Of a stretch of 54,680 bases of DNA, positions 24,140-33,816 are shown piece after piece. The stretch is from Meridianimarinicoccus sp044221805 (GTDB lineage Bacteria; Pseudomonadota; Alphaproteobacteria; Rhodobacterales; Rhodobacteraceae). The notes under the pieces were generated by a model. It was given only the letters and a program-made list of their open reading frames with translations, made no database searches and was not told the origin of the DNA. The translations under genes were made by a program, and so were the position numbers. The DNA lies in the NCBI GenBank assembly GCA_044221805.1, contig JBGAOK010000010.1, positions 1 through 54,680 on the forward strand, read 5' to 3'. The first letter of the stretch is position 1. Every line of letters starts with the position of its first letter.

Positions 24140-25287
24140 CGCCGAAGGACGCAGACCGGTTCGCCGCGCTGAAGGCCAGAGGCGGGCAGATGCTGGAGAC
24201 CCTGCAGGCCGAGGGCGGCCGCGGCTTCGAGCACCTGAAGGAACGGCTGGGGCGGGCGCTGCTGCAGCGGATCGACCCCGAGACCGCCCACGGGCTGGCG
24301 CTGAAGGCGCTCCGGGCCGGGCTGGTGCCGCTGGCGGGGCCGCAGACCGGGCCGCGGCTGGCCACCCGGCTGGCCGGGCTCGATCTGCCGAACCCGGTCG
24401 GGCTGGCAGCAGGCTTCGACAAGAACGCCACCGCGCTGGATGCGCTGGCCCATGCCGGCTTCGGCTTCCTCGAAGTCGGCGCGGTGACCCCCCGCCCGCA
24501 GGAGGGCAACCCGCGTCCGCGGCTGTTCCGGCTGAAGCAGGACCGGGCGGTGATCAACCGCTTCGGCTTCAACAACGACGGTGCGGCGGCGGTGGCGGCG
24601 CGGCTGGCCCATCGCCCGGCGGGCTGCGTTCTGGGCCTGAACCTGGGCGCCAACAAGGACAGCCGCGACCGCGCCCATGACTATGTCGAGGTGGTCAGGT
24701 CCTGCGGGCCGCTGGTGGATTTCGTTACCGTCAACGTCTCCTCGCCCAACACCGAGGCGCTGCGCGACTTGCAGGGCCGGGCGGCACTCTGGGCGCTGCT
24801 GACCGGGGTGATGGACGCACGGGGCGAGCTGGCCCGGCGCATCCCGGTCTTCCTGAAGATCGCCCCGGACCTGACCGACCGGGAACTGGCCGACGTGGCC
24901 GAAGTGGCGCTGGCCAGTTCCATTGACGGCATCGTCGCCACCAACACCACGCTGGGCCGCGCCGGTCTGCAGAGCCGCGCCGCCGGCGAGAAGGGCGGCC
25001 TGTCGGGCGTGCCGCTGTTCGACCGCTCGACCCGGGTGCTGGCGCAGCTTTCGGCGCTGACCCATGGCCGGCTGCCGCTGATCGGCGTCGGCGGCATCGC
25101 CTCGGCCGAGGACGCCTATCAGAAGATCCGCGCCGGCGCCTCGGCGGTGCAGCTTTACACCGCGCTCAGCTATGGCGGCTTCAGCCTGGTGCCGCAGATC
25201 GTGCAGGGGCTGGACGCGCTCTTGGCCCGCGACGGCTTCGACAGCGTCACCGAGGCGGTGGGCAGCGGCCGCGACGACTGGCTTTAG
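24136..25287 (+). CDS. pyrD: Dihydroorotate dehydrogenase (quinone), class 2
   Basis: Oxidises dihydroorotate to orotate with quinone as acceptor at the inner membrane. 383 residues. After an N-terminal ~35-residue extension comes the class-2 helical quinone tunnel (RALLQRIDPETAHGLALKAL). Then AAGFDKNATALDALAHAGFGFLEVG, the active-site NVSSPNTEALRDLQ with its Ser, NTT, and the FMN-phosphate loop GVGGIASAEDAYQKIRAGASAVQLYTAL. The ATG at 24136 overlaps the DUF952 stop; an internal ATG at 24190 would give a length nearer the family norm. Confidence 0.96.
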   Translation: MTPKDADRFAALKARGGQMLETLQAEGGRGFEHLKERLGRALLQRIDPETAHGLALKALRAGLVPLAGPQTGPRLATRLAGLDLPNPVGLAAGFDKNATALDALAHAGFGFLEVGAVTPRPQEGNPRPRLFRLKQDRAVINRFGFNNDGAAAVAARLAHRPAGCVLGLNLGANKDSRDRAHDYVEVVRSCGPLVDFVTVNVSSPNTEALRDLQGRAALWALLTGVMDARGELARRIPVFLKIAPDLTDRELADVAEVALASSIDGIVATNTTLGRAGLQSRAAGEKGGLSGVPLFDRSTRVLAQLSALTHGRLPLIGVGGIASAEDAYQKIRAGASAVQLYTALSYGGFSLVPQIVQGLDALLARDGFDSVTEAVGSGRDDWL

Positions 25288-25298
25288 CCCGGCCGCCG

Positions 25299-25856
25299 TC
25301 AGGCCGCCGGGCCGCCCAGCGGATAGACCGCAAGTGGGTCGTGCAGCGCGCCGTGCTTCGTCAGGGTCGAGCGGAACAGCGTGACCTCGGCGGCGCGGAA
25401 CGGCGGCAGGGCGAAGCTGCCGTGCCGGGCGAACCAGTTGCCCAGCCGGGCCCAGTTCTCGGCCCCCGGCTCGCGGTCGATCCGCGCCAGCGTGACATGG
25501 GGCCGGAACCGCTCCCGCGGCAGGTCGAGCCCGGCCGCCCGCACCACGTTGCGGACCTTGTCGCGCAGGTGCGACAGCGCCGCGTCGTTGTTGACCGCGG
25601 CGAAGACCACGGTCGGGGCGCCGCGGGCGAAGGTGTCCAGCCCGGCGAGGGTGACCTCGACCGCCGGTGCGCGCATCGCCTCGAGCCCGACATGGACTTC
25701 TTCCAGCAGCGGTTCGGGCTGCTCGCCCAGAAAGGCCAGGGTCAGGTGGAAGTTCTCGGCCGGCATCGCGCGGCCCAGCGGCAGATCCGCCTGCAGGCGC
25801 TCCAGCGCGTCGCGATGCCCCTGCGGCAGGTCGAGCCCGATGAAGGCGCGGATCAC
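25299..25856 (-). CDS. thpR: RNA 2',3'-cyclic phosphodiesterase
   Basis: 185-residue 2H phosphoesterase. The two catalytic HxTx motifs are HLTL (His37) and HVTL (His120). The GTG at 25856 opens MIRAFIGLDLPQGHRDAL, the family N-terminus; a longer start adds only Gly/Ala/Arg residues. It hydrolyses 2',3'-cyclic phosphates in RNA ends. It is convergent with pyrD and read in the same direction as the MATE gene, 66 bp away. Confidence 0.92.
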   Translation of the reverse strand: MIRAFIGLDLPQGHRDALERLQADLPLGRAMPAENFHLTLAFLGEQPEPLLEEVHVGLEAMRAPAVEVTLAGLDTFARGAPTVVFAAVNNDAALSHLRDKVRNVVRAAGLDLPRERFRPHVTLARIDREPGAENWARLGNWFARHGSFALPPFRAAEVTLFRSTLTKHGALHDPLAVYPLGGPAA

Positions 25857-25922
25857 CGCCCCGCCTCCGGCCGCCCGCCCGTGCCGTCCCACGCCCGATC
25901 TGTCGTCATCGCCCCACCTCTG

Positions 25923-27266
25923 TCAGTGGCCCGCCCTGCCGGCAGCGGCTGCCGTCCGTTCCAGCGCCGGATAGCGCAGGGCCAGCGTCACCCCCCGCAT
26001 CGCCAGCCCGACCGTCATCGCCGCCCACAGCCCGTGATTGCCGAAAGCCGGCACAAGCACAACCGCTGCAAGTGCATAGACCGCCGCGCTGAGCGCCATC
26101 ATGTTGCGCATGTCGGCGGTCCGGGTCGCGCCGATGAAGATCCCGTCCAGCATCCAGGCGGCCGCGCCCACGACCGGCGCCGCCACCATCCACGGCAGGA
26201 AGGCCTTCGCCATCGCGCGCACCGGCGCGGCCGTGGTCATCGCGTCGATCACCCATGGGCCGCCCAGGGCGAAGGCCAGCGCCAGCGCCGCCCCGATCAC
26301 GACGCCCCACAGGCTGGTCATCGCCGCGCTGCGCCGCACCGCGCCGCGCGCCCCGGCCCCCAGCGCCTGCCCGACCAGCGACTCGGCCGCGAAGGCGAAG
26401 CCGTCCATGGCATAGGCGGTGACATAGAGGAACTGCAGCAGCACCTGGTTCGCCGCCAGCGTCACGTCGCCCAGATCGGCGGCCAGGAACAGGAACGACA
26501 CGAAGATTGCCTGCAGCAGCACCGAGCGGATCAGGATGTCGCCGTTCACCGCCGCCATCCGCGCCAGCCGGGCCCGGTCGAACACCCGCGCCCGGTCGCG
26601 CAGGGCCGGGCTGCGCAGCGTGGCGCGGCAGAACCACAGCCCCAGCGCGAGCCCGCACCATTCCGCGAGGAACGTGGCGAGCGCCACCCCGGTCACACCC
26701 CAGCCGAAGCCCAGCCCCAGCCCGGCGGCCAGCGCCACGTTCAGCCCGTTCATCCAGATCTGGATCGCCAGCACCGCCCGGGTGCGCTCCTGGGCGATCA
26801 GCCAGCCGGTCACGCCGTAAAGCGCGATCGCCGCCGGTGCCGACCAGATCCGGATCGCCATGTAGTGGCGGGCCAGCGCCTCGACCTCAGCCGAAGCCGG
26901 CGCCACCCGGAACGCCCCGGCGAACAGCGGCCCCTGCAGCAGGATCAGCCCGATCCCCCCCGCCGCGGCGACGATCAGCGCCCGGGCCAGCAGCGCGGCG
27001 ACCTCGCCCCCGTCGCGCGCGCCCAGCGCCTGCGCGGTCATCCCCGCCGTCCCCATCCTGAGGAAGCCGAAGATCCAGTAGACCGCAGCCAGCACCACCG
27101 CGCCGATCCCCACCGCCCCGATCGGCACCGCCTGCCCGAGCTGGCCGACCACCGCGGTATCCACCACGCCCAGCATCGGCACCGTGGCGTTCGACACCAC
27201 GATGGGCAGCGCGATCCGCAGCACCCGGGCATGGCTCAGCACCGGCGCCGCGGCCGCCTCAACCAT
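25923..27266 (-). CDS. MATE-family efflux transporter (DinF-like)
   Basis: 447 residues with about 12 membrane helices. ALPIVVSNATVPMLGVVDTAVVGQLG and FGFLRMGTAGMTAQALGARD are MatE-repeat motifs of the DinF branch; the second MatE half has FLAADLGDVTLAANQVLLQFLYVTAYAMDGFAFAAESLVGQALGAG. It exports cationic compounds in exchange for protons or sodium. Its start overlaps the end of the thioesterase gene by 8 bp. Confidence 0.93.
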   Translation of the reverse strand: MVEAAAAPVLSHARVLRIALPIVVSNATVPMLGVVDTAVVGQLGQAVPIGAVGIGAVVLAAVYWIFGFLRMGTAGMTAQALGARDGGEVAALLARALIVAAAGGIGLILLQGPLFAGAFRVAPASAEVEALARHYMAIRIWSAPAAIALYGVTGWLIAQERTRAVLAIQIWMNGLNVALAAGLGLGFGWGVTGVALATFLAEWCGLALGLWFCRATLRSPALRDRARVFDRARLARMAAVNGDILIRSVLLQAIFVSFLFLAADLGDVTLAANQVLLQFLYVTAYAMDGFAFAAESLVGQALGAGARGAVRRSAAMTSLWGVVIGAALALAFALGGPWVIDAMTTAAPVRAMAKAFLPWMVAAPVVGAAAWMLDGIFIGATRTADMRNMMALSAAVYALAAVVLVPAFGNHGLWAAMTVGLAMRGVTLALRYPALERTAAAAGRAGH

Positions 27267-27774
27267 CGAGCGGCGGCGCCATCACGAAATGCCCGGTCGC
27301 CCAGACGAAGGGGCGCTGGCGGTTGTCCTGCCAGCCTTCCACATGGACGCTGGCATAGCGCCGCCCGGACCGGATCACCCGTGCCCTTGCATAGGCATCC
27401 CGCGGCAGGCCCGAGCGCAGGTAGTCGATGGTGAAATCCACCGTCTTGGGCATCCGGATCGCGGTCTCGGCGGCCAGATCCTCGGGCAGGACGCGGCCGC
27501 TTTCCACCTCGGCCCAGAGCCCGCTCCAGGTCAGTTCGATCACCGCCGCCACTTCCAGGAAGCCCGCGGTGGCGCCGCCATGGAGCGCGGGGATCAGGTC
27601 GTTGCCGATCAGCCGGTGCTCGAAGGGCAAGACCGCGGTCAGCTCGTCGCCATGGCGTTCGAACTGGATGCCCATGGTGCGAATGAACGGCACCCGCGCC
27701 ACCAGCGCCGCCAGCGTCGCATCGCGCCGTTCCTTGACCACCTGCACCGGTTCGGGCTTCGCCCGGCCGCTCAT
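27259..27774 (-). CDS. PaaI-type hotdog thioesterase (first of pair)
   Basis: 171 residues, hotdog fold. The HGG motif is in IPALHGGATAGFLEVAA, followed by a strand-rich half with PKTVDFTIDYLRSGLPRDAYARARVIRSGRRYASVHVE. It hydrolyses acyl-CoA or aryl-CoA thioesters. Its ATG overlaps the stop of the second thioesterase gene (ATGA). The pair lies divergently beside the MerR/fatty-acid cluster and may rescue CoA from dead-end intermediates (inference). Confidence 0.9.
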   Translation of the reverse strand: MSGRAKPEPVQVVKERRDATLAALVARVPFIRTMGIQFERHGDELTAVLPFEHRLIGNDLIPALHGGATAGFLEVAAVIELTWSGLWAEVESGRVLPEDLAAETAIRMPKTVDFTIDYLRSGLPRDAYARARVIRSGRRYASVHVEGWQDNRQRPFVWATGHFVMAPPLDG

Positions 27775-28199
27775 GCCACATCCTCGGGGATGGTGAAGGC
27801 CCCGGTCGCAGTGGCCACCGGCGAGGCGGCGTCGTCGTCATGGGCGACGGCGCGGACGAAGGCGATCGACCGGGTCACCCGGATGCAGTCGGCCCGCGCC
27901 CTGAGGGTCTGGCCCGGGGTCGCGCCGCGCAGGTAGTCGATCCGCAGGTCCAATGTCGCGGTGCCCAGCCCACCCTTGGGGTGGACCACCACCGCGGTGC
28001 CGCAGACCGTGTCCATCAGGGCCGAGACCGCGCCGCCATGCAGCACCCCGGTCGCCGGGTCGCCCACCAGGTCGGCGCGATAGGGCAGCACCAGCTCGGC
28101 CCAGCCGGGACCGACCGCCTCGACGGTGATCCCCAGCGCCTGGCAATAGGGCAGTGTGCTCATGGCCTGTCCGAGCCTGTCGATGTCGATCTCTGCCAT
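27771..28199 (-). CDS. PaaI-type hotdog thioesterase (second of pair)
   Basis: 142 residues. The ATG at 28199 (MAEIDIDRLGQAMSTLPYCQALGI) is used because the longer frame has no similarity. DPATGVLHGGAVSALMDTVCGTAVV contains the HGG helix; TATLDLRIDYLRGATPGQTLRARADCIRVTRSIAFVRAVA completes the PaaI half. It is divergent from the first MerR gene across a 207-bp spacer with a 12-bp palindrome, and so is a likely member of the same regulon. Confidence 0.92.
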   Translation of the reverse strand: MAEIDIDRLGQAMSTLPYCQALGITVEAVGPGWAELVLPYRADLVGDPATGVLHGGAVSALMDTVCGTAVVVHPKGGLGTATLDLRIDYLRGATPGQTLRARADCIRVTRSIAFVRAVAHDDDAASPVATATGAFTIPEDVA

Positions 28200-28346
28200 G
28201 GCTGTCCCCTGCCGGATGAGGCTTCCCACCCGTGTTAGTCCCGGGATCGGGGCGGCGTCCAGCCCCCGCCGACGCTCAGCCCCCGTCCCGCCCCCGCAGT
28301 GCCCCCGCCCTACCTTCATCTCGCCTTCACCCTGTCCGCACGCGTT

Positions 28347-28358
28347 GACGCGCGCGTC
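28347..28358. promoter_or_regulatory. GACGC-type palindrome, thioesterase/MerR divergent region
   Basis: GACGCGCGCGTC is a perfect 12-bp palindrome 49 bp before the first merR gene and 148 bp before the thioesterase start. Its outer arms (GACGC/GCGTC) reappear in the dyad at 28866-28894 before the second merR gene, so it may be an operator of one or both MerR proteins. Confidence 0.4.
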
Positions 28359-28406
28359 GGTTTGCGGTTCCCTTGCCCTTGTCAGGGAGAGGGGGGGCAC
28401 CGGTTC

Positions 28407-28772
28407 ATGACCGACACCAGGCTGTCGTTCAAGGCGATGTGCGAGAAGTTCGCGGTCACGCCGCGGACGCTGCGCTACTACGAATACATCGAGCTTCTGG
28501 AACCCGAACGCGACGGCCGCGCCCGCTTCTATTCCCCGCGCGAGGTGGCGCGGATGACGCTGATCATGCGCGGGCGCCGCTTCGGCTTCAGCCTCGAGGA
28601 GATTCGCCAGTGGCTGGGGATCTACGAGAAGCAGGGCACCGAGGCGCAGATGAAGGCCTGGATCGCCCTGGCCGATCGCCAGCTCGGCCTGCTCGAGGGC
28701 GAACAGGCCCAGCTTGCCGAGACAATCGGCGATCTGCGCCGCCTGCGCGATGACGTCGCCACCTCGCTCTAG
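28407..28772 (+). CDS. MerR-family transcriptional regulator (first of pair)
   Basis: 121 residues. The MerR HTH is at about 6-75: FKAMCEKFAVTPRTLRYYEYIELLEPERDGRARFYSPREVARMTLIMRGRRFGFSLEEIRQWL. A short coiled dimerisation helix (~82-121) follows, with no C-terminal cysteine metal site. The ATG at 28407 is selected over longer starts that give no similarity. Such paired MerR regulators commonly sit in front of acyl-CoA dehydrogenase/thiolase clusters in this bacterial group and sense acyl-CoAs (family-level inference). Confidence 0.93.
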   Translation: MTDTRLSFKAMCEKFAVTPRTLRYYEYIELLEPERDGRARFYSPREVARMTLIMRGRRFGFSLEEIRQWLGIYEKQGTEAQMKAWIALADRQLGLLEGEQAQLAETIGDLRRLRDDVATSL

Positions 28773-28865
28773 CCGAATTGTCGCAGGTCCGATCCAGAGC
28801 TGCGATTGCAGTCCCGTCGGGCGCTCCGGGACCTTAAACTCGTGACGTGACGTTCCTCTCCCGAT

Positions 28866-28894
28866 TGACGCCGCGTTCGATTACGCGGGCGTCA
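28866..28894. promoter_or_regulatory. Dyad between the two merR genes (operator or terminator)
   Basis: The TGACG-CCGCGT arm (28866-28876) and the ACGCGG-GCGTCA arm (28883-28894) pair with one bulged base around TCGATT, and AGTTTTCC follows. It could end the first merR transcript. TTGACG at 28865-28870, with the inner CCGCGT/ACGCGG dyad lying inside the following 19 bp, also resembles the operator layout of MerR-controlled promoters. Both readings remain open. Confidence 0.45.
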
Positions 28895-28970
28895 GTTTTC
28901 CTTGTAACACGGCGTTCAGGACACAACGTCCCGGACGCCAGAGTAAGACGCTTGCGCCAGGACGCCTGAC

Positions 28971-29369
28971 ATGACCGAGACTATGACCATCCGAGAGATG
29001 TGCGACGCTTTCGACGTGACACCCCGGACGCTGCGGTTCTACGAGCAGAAGGAACTGCTGTCGCCGATCCGGCAGGGCCAGAAACGGCTCTATACCCGGC
29101 GCGACCGGGCACGGCTGAAGCTGATCCTTCGCGGCAAGCGCTTCGGCTTCAGCCTCGAGGAAATCCGCCAGCTTCTCGACCTGTACTATGTGGACAACAA
29201 CCAGATGACCCAGCTGCGCGAAGCGCTCGTGGTCGGGCGGCGGCATCTGGACGAGATGGTGGCTCAGCGGACCGCGCTGGACGAGGCGATCGCCGAGCTG
29301 ACCGAACATCTGGACGCCGGGTCCGAACAACTCACGGCGCTCGAAGCCGCGCGCAGCGCCGCGGAATAA
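28971..29369 (+). CDS. MerR-family transcriptional regulator (second of pair)
   Basis: 132 residues. The HTH region MTIREMCDAFDVTPRTLRFYEQKELLSPIRQGQKRLYTRRDRARLKLILRGKRFGFSLEEIRQLLDLY is closely related to the first MerR. A longer coiled-coil tail (~80-130) includes VVGRRHLDEMVAQRTALDEAIAELTEHL. It lies 59 bp upstream of the acyl-CoA dehydrogenase gene on the same strand, so it likely controls that cluster. The two paralogues probably arose by tandem duplication and may respond to different acyl-CoAs. Confidence 0.94.
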   Translation: MTETMTIREMCDAFDVTPRTLRFYEQKELLSPIRQGQKRLYTRRDRARLKLILRGKRFGFSLEEIRQLLDLYYVDNNQMTQLREALVVGRRHLDEMVAQRTALDEAIAELTEHLDAGSEQLTALEAARSAAE

Positions 29370-29428
29370 GGGCGGACCCCGGCGGAGAACCGATCGCGCA
29401 GGCGACAAGGTCAGGGAGGAGACCGCCG

Positions 29429-31207
29429 ATGCCCATCTACACGGCCCCCACAGGGGACCTGCAATTCGTGCTTCAGGACGTTCTCGACATCGCCGGGTCC
29501 GACATTCCCGGCTATGGCGAGCTTGACCGCGACAGCACCCGGGCGGTGCTGGAGGAGGCCGGCAAGCTGGCGGTCGAGGTGCTGGCGCCGTTGAACCCCG
29601 TGGGCGATGCCGAAGGCTGCGTGCTGGAAAACGGCGTGGTGCGCACGCCGAAGGGTTTCCGCGCCGCCTATGACCAGATGCGCGCCGGCGGCTGGATGGG
29701 TCTGGACGCCGATCCCGACTATGGCGGCCAGGGCATGCCCTATGTGCTGAACGCCGCGGTGGGCGAGATGTTCGTCTCGGCCAACATGGCCTTCAACATG
29801 TACCAGGGCCTGACCCATGGCGCCTATGCGGCGATCCATGAACACGGCAGCGAGGGCCAGAAGGCCACCTATCTGCCGAACATGATCGACGGACGCTGGT
29901 CGGGCACGATGAACCTGACCGAGCCGCAATGCGGCACCGATCTGGGCCTGATCCGCACCCGCGCCGAACCGCAGCCCGACGGCAGCTACCGGATCACCGG
30001 CCAGAAGATCTGGATCTCGGCCGGCGAGCACGACCTGAGCGAGAACATCATCCATCTGGTGCTGGCGCGGATCCCCGGCGGCCCCGAGGGGGTGAAGGGC
30101 ATCTCGCTGTTCATCGTGCCGAAATTCATGGTGAACGAGGACGGCTCGCTGGGCGCGCGCAACGCGGTCGCCTGCGGCGGGCTGGAAAAGAAGATGGGCA
30201 TCCACGGCAACGCCACCTGCGTGATGCATTACGACGGTGCCACCGGCTTCCTCGTGGGCGAGGCCCACAAGGGCCTGCGCGCCATGTTCACCATGATGAA
30301 CGAGGCCCGGATCGGCGTCGGCCTGCAGGGCTATGCCCAGGGCGTGGTGGCCTACCAGAACGCCGCCGCCTTCGCCCGGGACCGGCTGCAGGGCCGCGAC
30401 GTGACCGGGGTGAAGAACCCCGACGGCCCCGCCGACCCGATCATCGTCCACCCGGACGTGCGCCGGAACCTGATGCACCAGAAAAGCTTCGTCGAGGGCG
30501 CCCGGGCCTTCGCGCTCTGGGGCGCGATGCTGATCGACCGGGCGCGGCGGGCAAAGGATGCGGATGCCGAGGCGCTGGTCTCGCTCCTGACCCCCGTCAT
30601 CAAGGGCTTCCTGACCGACAAGGGCTTCGAGACCACGGTGCTGGCCCAGCAGACCCTTGGCGGGTCGGGCTTCACCCGGGAATGGGGGCTCGAGCAGTTC
30701 GTTCGCGATGCCCGCATCACCATGATCTACGAAGGCACCAACGGGGTGCAATCGCTGGATCTGGTCGGGCGCAAGCTGCCCCAGGACGGCGGCAAGGCGA
30801 TCCGCGCCTTCTTCGAGACGGTCAAGGACTTCATCAAGGAAAACGAGGCCGACGAGGCCCTGAAGCGCGACTTCCTCGACCCGCTGAAGGCGGCGTCGAA
30901 GGACCTGCAGGCGGCGGCCATGTACTTCGTGCAGACCGGCATGAAGACCCCGGCCAACGCGCTGGCCGGATCCTACGACTTCCTGCACCTGTTCGGCCAT
31001 GTCTGCCTGGGGCTGATGTGGGCGCAGATGGCACGGGCGGCGCAGGCCGGGCTGGATGCCGGCACCGGCGACGCCGCCTTCCTGCGCGCCAAGCTGGTCA
31101 CCGGCCGCTATTACATGGCTCGCCAGTTGCCGATGACCGCCACCCATTTGGCCCGGATCCAGTCCGGCGCCGAGACCGTGATGGCGCTCGAGGCCGAGGC
31201 GTTCTGA
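29429..31207 (+). CDS. Acyl-CoA dehydrogenase, long form with C-terminal domain (DmdC-like)
   Basis: 592 residues, the long acyl-CoA dehydrogenase type. MNLTEPQCGTDLGLIRTRAEP is the FAD-contact loop. VIKGFLTDKGFETTVLAQQTLGGSGFTREWGLEQFVRDARI and IYEGTNGVQSLDLVGRKL carry the catalytic Glu. The last ~140 residues form the extra C-terminal helical domain. Relatives act on 3-methylmercaptopropionyl-CoA (DmdC) or on fatty acyl-CoAs; sequence here does not separate the two. An AGGGAGGAG sequence precedes the ATG at 29429. First enzyme of the oxidation cluster. Confidence 0.93.
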   Translation: MPIYTAPTGDLQFVLQDVLDIAGSDIPGYGELDRDSTRAVLEEAGKLAVEVLAPLNPVGDAEGCVLENGVVRTPKGFRAAYDQMRAGGWMGLDADPDYGGQGMPYVLNAAVGEMFVSANMAFNMYQGLTHGAYAAIHEHGSEGQKATYLPNMIDGRWSGTMNLTEPQCGTDLGLIRTRAEPQPDGSYRITGQKIWISAGEHDLSENIIHLVLARIPGGPEGVKGISLFIVPKFMVNEDGSLGARNAVACGGLEKKMGIHGNATCVMHYDGATGFLVGEAHKGLRAMFTMMNEARIGVGLQGYAQGVVAYQNAAAFARDRLQGRDVTGVKNPDGPADPIIVHPDVRRNLMHQKSFVEGARAFALWGAMLIDRARRAKDADAEALVSLLTPVIKGFLTDKGFETTVLAQQTLGGSGFTREWGLEQFVRDARITMIYEGTNGVQSLDLVGRKLPQDGGKAIRAFFETVKDFIKENEADEALKRDFLDPLKAASKDLQAAAMYFVQTGMKTPANALAGSYDFLHLFGHVCLGLMWAQMARAAQAGLDAGTGDAAFLRAKLVTGRYYMARQLPMTATHLARIQSGAETVMALEAEAF

Positions 31208-31434
31208 CCGCGCGCCGGCGGCCCGCCGCGGCCGCCGCCAACCCGGAAAGCCCGCCGGACCCCGCCGGCCCCGGGGCTGACCCGCGCGCTGTCCGGACCC
31301 GGACGGCGGGACGCCGGACAAGGTTCCGACGCCACGTCCGCAGGCCATGCCCCTTGTGATCCGGGCGTCACCGGGAACAGATAACGCTCGGTGGCGTCCG
31401 GTCCGCGACGCGCTCTCGAGGAGGAGACCGTGAG

Positions 31435-32082
31435 ATGACGATGAAGCTCTATTGCTTCGGCGAATCCGGCAACAGCTACAAGGCGGCCCTGACCCTGCAG
31501 CTGGCCGGGGTGGACTGGGAACCGGTCCCGGTCGACTTCTTCGCCGGCGAGACCCGCACCGCTGCCTACCGCGCCACTGTCAACGAGATGGGCGAGGCCC
31601 CGGTGCTGGTCGACGGCGACCTGCACCTGAGCCAGTCCGGCGTCATCCAGCACTACATCGCCGAAAAGACCGGCAAGCTGGCCGGTCGGCCCGAGGACCG
31701 GCTCGAGATCCTGCGCTGGCAGTTCTGGGACAACCACAAGCTCAGCTCGCAGGCCGGCACCTGCCGGTTCCTGATCAACTTCCTGCCCGAGGACAAGCGC
31801 GAGCACCAGAAGACCGTGATCGCCTTCCTGCAAGGCCGGCTCGACGCCGCCTATGACGTGCTCGACAAGCGGCTGGCCGGGCGCGACTGGCTGGTCGGCG
31901 GCAGCCTGACCATCGCCGACCTGTCGTGCTGCGGCTACCTGTTCTACGCCGAACCCTTCGGCTTCGTCCGGGGCGACTGGGCCCATATCGACGACTGGCT
32001 CGGCCGGATCGAATCCCAGCCGGGCTGGAAAGCCCCCTATGACCTGATGCCGCCGGCGCGGCCCGAGAATCGGAGCCGATAG
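31435..32082 (+). CDS. Glutathione S-transferase family protein
   Basis: 215 residues. The N-terminal thioredoxin-like domain (MKLYCFGESGNSYKAALTLQLAG, with Ser at the usual catalytic position) has the cis-Pro and SNAIL-like region EAPVLVDGDLHLSQSGVIQHYIAEK. The C-terminal helical domain has DWLVGGSLTIADLSCCGYLFY. It is found in the same oxidation cluster as the acyl-CoA dehydrogenase and thiolase; its substrate is unknown. A GAGGAGA sequence lies just upstream. The 227-bp gap before it holds weak ~11-bp-spaced CCGGAC/TCCGAC repeats (about 31290-31345) but no gene. Confidence 0.93.
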   Translation: MTMKLYCFGESGNSYKAALTLQLAGVDWEPVPVDFFAGETRTAAYRATVNEMGEAPVLVDGDLHLSQSGVIQHYIAEKTGKLAGRPEDRLEILRWQFWDNHKLSSQAGTCRFLINFLPEDKREHQKTVIAFLQGRLDAAYDVLDKRLAGRDWLVGGSLTIADLSCCGYLFYAEPFGFVRGDWAHIDDWLGRIESQPGWKAPYDLMPPARPENRSR

Positions 32083-32601
32083 ATGACCCCGGCCAGAATA
32101 GTCGAGATTCTCGGTCGCGTTGCGCGCTACGCACCCTGCAGCGCCCAGACAGCCGCCGGGCAGGAACCGGTCGCGATCGCAAGATTGCCGGCCAGACGGC
32201 CAGACGGAAGCCGGGTCGGTCCCCGCCCGATGCCCGGGCAGGTGGAGCCAGATCCAATGCCGGAAGACAAACGCACGGCGATCAAGGCCTATCCCGGCGC
32301 TGCCGCGGCGAAGGCGGAGCTTCGCTATCTCCAGGACATCGGTTCGCCCATGTCAGCCGCGAGCCAGGGGCCGGCAGCTTCGACAATGTGCCGCCCCTTC
32401 GTACCGGCTCGCGCGCCCCCACGATCCTCGGGCTGACGCCAAGAGGGGACGAGTTCCGCAGCTTGGCGCGCGACTCACGTCGCCTGCACGAAGCCATAGA
32501 GCTTCTGGGCGGCGCGGGATGCTACTCGTTCAACGCATTGTTTTCCGAACTCCGCCGCTGCGCCCGGCAAGATCTGAAGCGCCTTCGCAAAGGATGACCC
32601 G
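32083..32601. other. 519-bp stretch without a confident gene between GST and thiolase
   Basis: It contains an open frame at 32083-32436 (117 codons, ATG directly after the GST stop) and another in a different frame at 32388-32597 (69 codons from a GTG, ending 4 bp before the thiolase ATG, with RDSRRLHEAIELLGGAGCYSF). Neither shows a family I recognise. Together they could be one small gene broken by a frameshift near 32380, or random open frames in GC-rich DNA. The surroundings otherwise have tight gene spacing, which makes this insert conspicuous. Confidence 0.4.
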
Positions 32602-33813
<1,212 letters not shown>

Positions 33814-33816
33814 GCC

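Noticed and set aside
29411..31348. Open frame of 645 codons opposite the long acyl-CoA dehydrogenase
   Set aside because: Antisense shadow with composition unlike the real proteins here.
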